Assembly: GCF_041687175.1 (NCBI RefSeq)
Contig: NZ_JAWLCK010000068.1
Span: forward strand, 1-14,957
From: Lutispora sp041687175
GTDB taxonomy: Bacteria; Bacillota; Clostridia; Lutisporales; Lutisporaceae
DNA: 14,957 nt
Reading direction: 5' to 3'
The translations under genes were made by a program, and so were the position numbers. Positions 13,372-14,957 of the stretch are shown here, in pieces; positions within the stretch are counted from its first letter, which is position 1, and the number at the start of each line of letters is the position of its first letter. The notes under the pieces were generated by a model. It worked only from the letters and a program-made list of their open reading frames with translations. It had not been told where the DNA came from and ran no database searches.

Positions 13372-13869
13372 ATGAAATTACCGAAACTTGATGCATTTAC
13401 TTTATCACTTTGGATCATCGCAGTTGGATTGTTTATATTCTTTTTATTCAAGGATAAAAACAAAACCCTCAACTCTACCAAGATGGTTAAGGGTATGATG
13501 GGAGGATTAATGGGAGATTTGATGGGGATATTGTTTCTCATAGGCCTTATACTCACATTTATACCTCCAGAAACCATTAAAAAGCTTTTAGGGCAGTCTA
13601 ATGTATACCTATCAACAGTTATTTCGGCTATTGCAGGAAGTGTTACCTTGATACCCGCGTTTGTAGCATTCCCCTTAGTCGGCTCCTTGGTAAATGTAGG
13701 GGCTAGCATAGTGCCTGCAGTAGCATTTTTAACTACTCTTACTATGGTTGGATTTGTAACATTTCCATTGGAAAAGAAAGAACTGGGGTTTAAGTTTGCA
13801 ATATGGAGAAACTCATTGAGCTTTATATTAGCTTTGATAATAGCATTCGTAATGGGGGTTATAGCATGA
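13372..13869 (+). CDS. Half-permease, first subunit
   Basis: A 165-residue hydrophobic protein starting at ATG 13372, seven bases after AGGAGG. About four to five membrane segments are apparent (roughly residues 8-27, 46-64, 80-105, 112-132 and 147-164). It resembles one half of the predicted-permease (DUF318/ArsP-like) superfamily, whose full-length members contain two such repeats. Residues 99-147 share a clear pattern with residues 98-146 of the next protein: AFP-x4-L-x3-GASI, then L at +7, then E-x-K-x-LG-x2-F-x3-R. The two products are therefore paralogous halves that probably assemble into one transporter. The gene overlaps the next by four bases (ATGA). The substrate is unknown. ArsP itself exports trivalent organoarsenicals, but the similarity seen here is too general to carry that over. 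Confidence 0.82.
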   Translation: MKLPKLDAFTLSLWIIAVGLFIFFLFKDKNKTLNSTKMVKGMMGGLMGDLMGILFLIGLILTFIPPETIKKLLGQSNVYLSTVISAIAGSVTLIPAFVAFPLVGSLVNVGASIVPAVAFLTTLTMVGFVTFPLEKKELGFKFAIWRNSLSFILALIIAFVMGVIA

Positions 13870-14576
13870 AACTAGTAGAAAAAATTAAGAAAAATAGGCT
13901 TTTGTCTGTTGTCATAGTAGTGTATCTGTTATTGTTTATCACAATTCCAGATAAAGCTATTGTAGCAATAAGCAACAGTATATATTATGTTCTTGAAATG
14001 ATTATGATAATGCCCGTAATATTCATTTTGACTTCCCTGACTGAAGCATGGGTGCCTAAGGAAGTAATAATAAACAGCTTTGGGGAAAAATCAGGATTTA
14101 AGGGAAATGTTTTTGCATTTTTATTGGGGAGTTTTTCTGCAGGACCTATATATGCAGCATTCCCCGTGTGTAAAATGCTTATGGAAAAAGGAGCAAGCAT
14201 AGCAAATATAGCAATAGTATTAAGCGCTTGGGCAGTAATAAAGGTGCCTATGCTTGCCAATGAAGCCAAGTTTTTGGGAACCAGGTTTATGGCTATAAGG
14301 TGGGTTCTGACAACCATATCAATAATTATAATGGCTTACCTTATATCGAAATTTGTTAATAAAGAAGATATCCCTGAAGTTGAGGGCAGAATCAAAGAGG
14401 GGATTAGTATAAATAAAGATTATTGTATTGGCTGTGGGATGTGTGCCAAAATATGCCCCAATGTTTTTTATATGGAGGATAAAAAGGCTAAAGCTCGAAG
14501 TGAAGCTCTTACAGGACTAGTCGCAGATAAGATAAATGAGGCAATCCAAGCGTGTCCCGCAAAAGCTATAAGTTGA
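13866..14576 (+). CDS. Half-permease fused to a C-terminal [4Fe-4S] ferredoxin domain
   Basis: A 236-residue protein starting at ATG 13866, eight bases after GGGGG; an in-frame ATG at 13803 would overlap the upstream gene by 67 bases and adds a non-hydrophobic leader, so I reject it. Membrane segments lie near residues 12-28, 36-58, 82-105, 110-130 and 145-162. FAFLLGSFSAGPIYAAFPVC (83-102) with GASI (109-112) matches the partner protein. After a charged linker (163-182) comes a ferredoxin domain: CIGCGMCAKICP (187-198; Cys187, 190, 193 and 197) and a distal CPAKAIS (Cys230). This is the ligand set of single-cluster [4Fe-4S] ferredoxins. The domain should face the cytoplasm. It suggests that electron transfer, redox sensing or a cluster-bound step is tied to transport. 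Control by the adjacent Crp/Fnr protein is likely. Confidence 0.88.
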   Translation: MKLVEKIKKNRLLSVVIVVYLLLFITIPDKAIVAISNSIYYVLEMIMIMPVIFILTSLTEAWVPKEVIINSFGEKSGFKGNVFAFLLGSFSAGPIYAAFPVCKMLMEKGASIANIAIVLSAWAVIKVPMLANEAKFLGTRFMAIRWVLTTISIIIMAYLISKFVNKEDIPEVEGRIKEGISINKDYCIGCGMCAKICPNVFYMEDKKAKARSEALTGLVADKINEAIQACPAKAIS

Positions 14577-14580
14577 ATAT

Positions 14581-14610
14581 ATAGCAGGGCCAATGAGTCC
14601 TGTTATTTTT
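14581..14610 (+). terminator. Terminator of the split-permease operon
   Basis: ATAGCAGG (14581-14588) pairs with CCTGTTAT (14599-14606) over eight positions, including one G-U wobble. The loop is ten bases, and the stem runs into TTTTT at 14606-14610. Confidence 0.7.
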
Positions 14611-14630
14611 CTATAATTTATTTTGTATAC

Positions 14631-14659
14631 ATGACATTTTCAATACATGAATGTATAAT
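14631..14659 (+). promoter_or_regulatory. Sigma-A promoter for the inorganic pyrophosphatase gene
   Basis: ATGACA (14631-14636, five of six matches), a 17-base spacer and a perfect TATAAT (14654-14659). ATACATGA occurs twice here (14627-14634 and 14643-14650), and ATACAT-GA-ATGTAT (14643-14656) is a small dyad that overlaps the -10. Confidence 0.7.
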
Positions 14660-14721
14660 AATAAAAGAAATTATGCCTATGGGCTAATTATATATTATCG
14701 AGAGTGGGAGATATATTATAA

Positions 14722-14957
14722 ATGAAAACGCTTATTTTTGGACACAAGAACCCGGATACGGACTCAATGGCCTCAGCCATTTCCTTATCTTATTTAAAAA
14801 ATAGGACAGGCTATGATACCGTGCCAGGCATATTGGGAGAACTAAATAATGAATCCAAGTTCGTACTGAAATATTTTAATATGCCGGAACCTGAGCTTAT
14901 CAATAATGTAAAAATACAAGTAATGGATTTAGATTATGAGAGAATAGAACCCATACC
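14722..14957 (+). CDS. ppaC: Manganese-dependent inorganic pyrophosphatase (DHH family), C-terminus beyond the window edge
   Basis: The first 78 codons of a gene that runs off the right edge. It starts at ATG 14722 with a GGGAG site 11 bases upstream. The N-terminus TLIFGHKNPDTDSMASAIS (residues 3-21) carries the first metal-ligand motif of family II pyrophosphatases (GHxxPDTDS). The downstream LGELNNESKFVLKYF followed by VMDLDYERIEP agrees with the family, and best with its longer, CBS-domain-containing clostridial form. The CBS part would lie outside the window, so that detail is a guess. The enzyme hydrolyses pyrophosphate in the cytoplasm using Mn2+ or Co2+. It has its own promoter and is not linked to the permease operon. 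Confidence 0.9.
   Translation, partial: MKTLIFGHKNPDTDSMASAISLSYLKNRTGYDTVPGILGELNNESKFVLKYFNMPEPELINNVKIQVMDLDYERIEPI

Noticed and set aside
13803..13865. Upstream ATG start for the ferredoxin-tailed permease
   Set aside because: It lies within the first permease gene, has no good ribosome binding site, and would add a leader absent from the paralogous half. ATG 13866 overlaps the stop in the usual ATGA fashion and has GGGGG upstream.

Overview
The window looks like chromosomal DNA from an anaerobic, low-GC Firmicute of the class Clostridia. The evidence is AT-rich intergenic DNA, strong GGAGG-type ribosome binding sites with frequent GTG starts, sigma-A type promoters, and a clostridial gene repertoire (methionine gamma-lyase, CPx-type metal ATPase, a CamA-like adenine methylase, a ferredoxin-tailed permease and a DHH-family pyrophosphatase). 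I saw no tRNA, rRNA, CRISPR array, transposase or phage gene. Both window edges cut through genes.

Layout. 1-507 (minus) is the N-terminal part of an FMN-dependent nitronate monooxygenase/FabK-like enzyme, with a FapR-like operator in its leader. Divergent from it is a LysE-type amino-acid exporter (666-1289), whose stop codon lies inside a 26-bp perfect palindrome. A two-gene metal operon follows: a free-standing HMA metal-binding protein (1359-1574) and a P1B-type ATPase with an unusual CPG motif (1585-3432). Next comes methionine gamma-lyase (3528-4727). Two minus-strand genes follow, a probable lipoprotein (4756-5454) and branched-chain aminotransferase (5746-6771).

6937-10051 (plus) reads as a possible three-gene transcription unit: an orphan N6-adenine methyltransferase resembling Clostridioides difficile CamA, a single-cysteine ArsC/Spx-fold protein, and a metallo-beta-lactamase-fold hydrolase. 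A consensus promoter whose -10 is embedded in a 19-bp inverted repeat separates it from a tight three-gene unit (10177-11318): an uncharacterised protein, a DUF2087 protein and a degenerate GIY-YIG protein. An MFS drug-efflux-like transporter follows (11390-12601). It converges on a Crp/Fnr-family regulator (12598-13272, minus), and the two stop codons overlap inside a hairpin.

The most interesting part is 12598-14576. The Crp/Fnr regulator is divergent from two overlapping genes that encode paralogous half-permeases. The second half carries a C-terminal [4Fe-4S] ferredoxin domain. A perfect 6-4-6 palindrome with Crp/Fnr geometry lies between the divergent genes at class-II activator distance from the permease -10. 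I infer a self-regulated, redox- or ligand-controlled heteromeric transporter. The window ends in the start of a manganese-dependent inorganic pyrophosphatase gene (14722 onward) with its own promoter.
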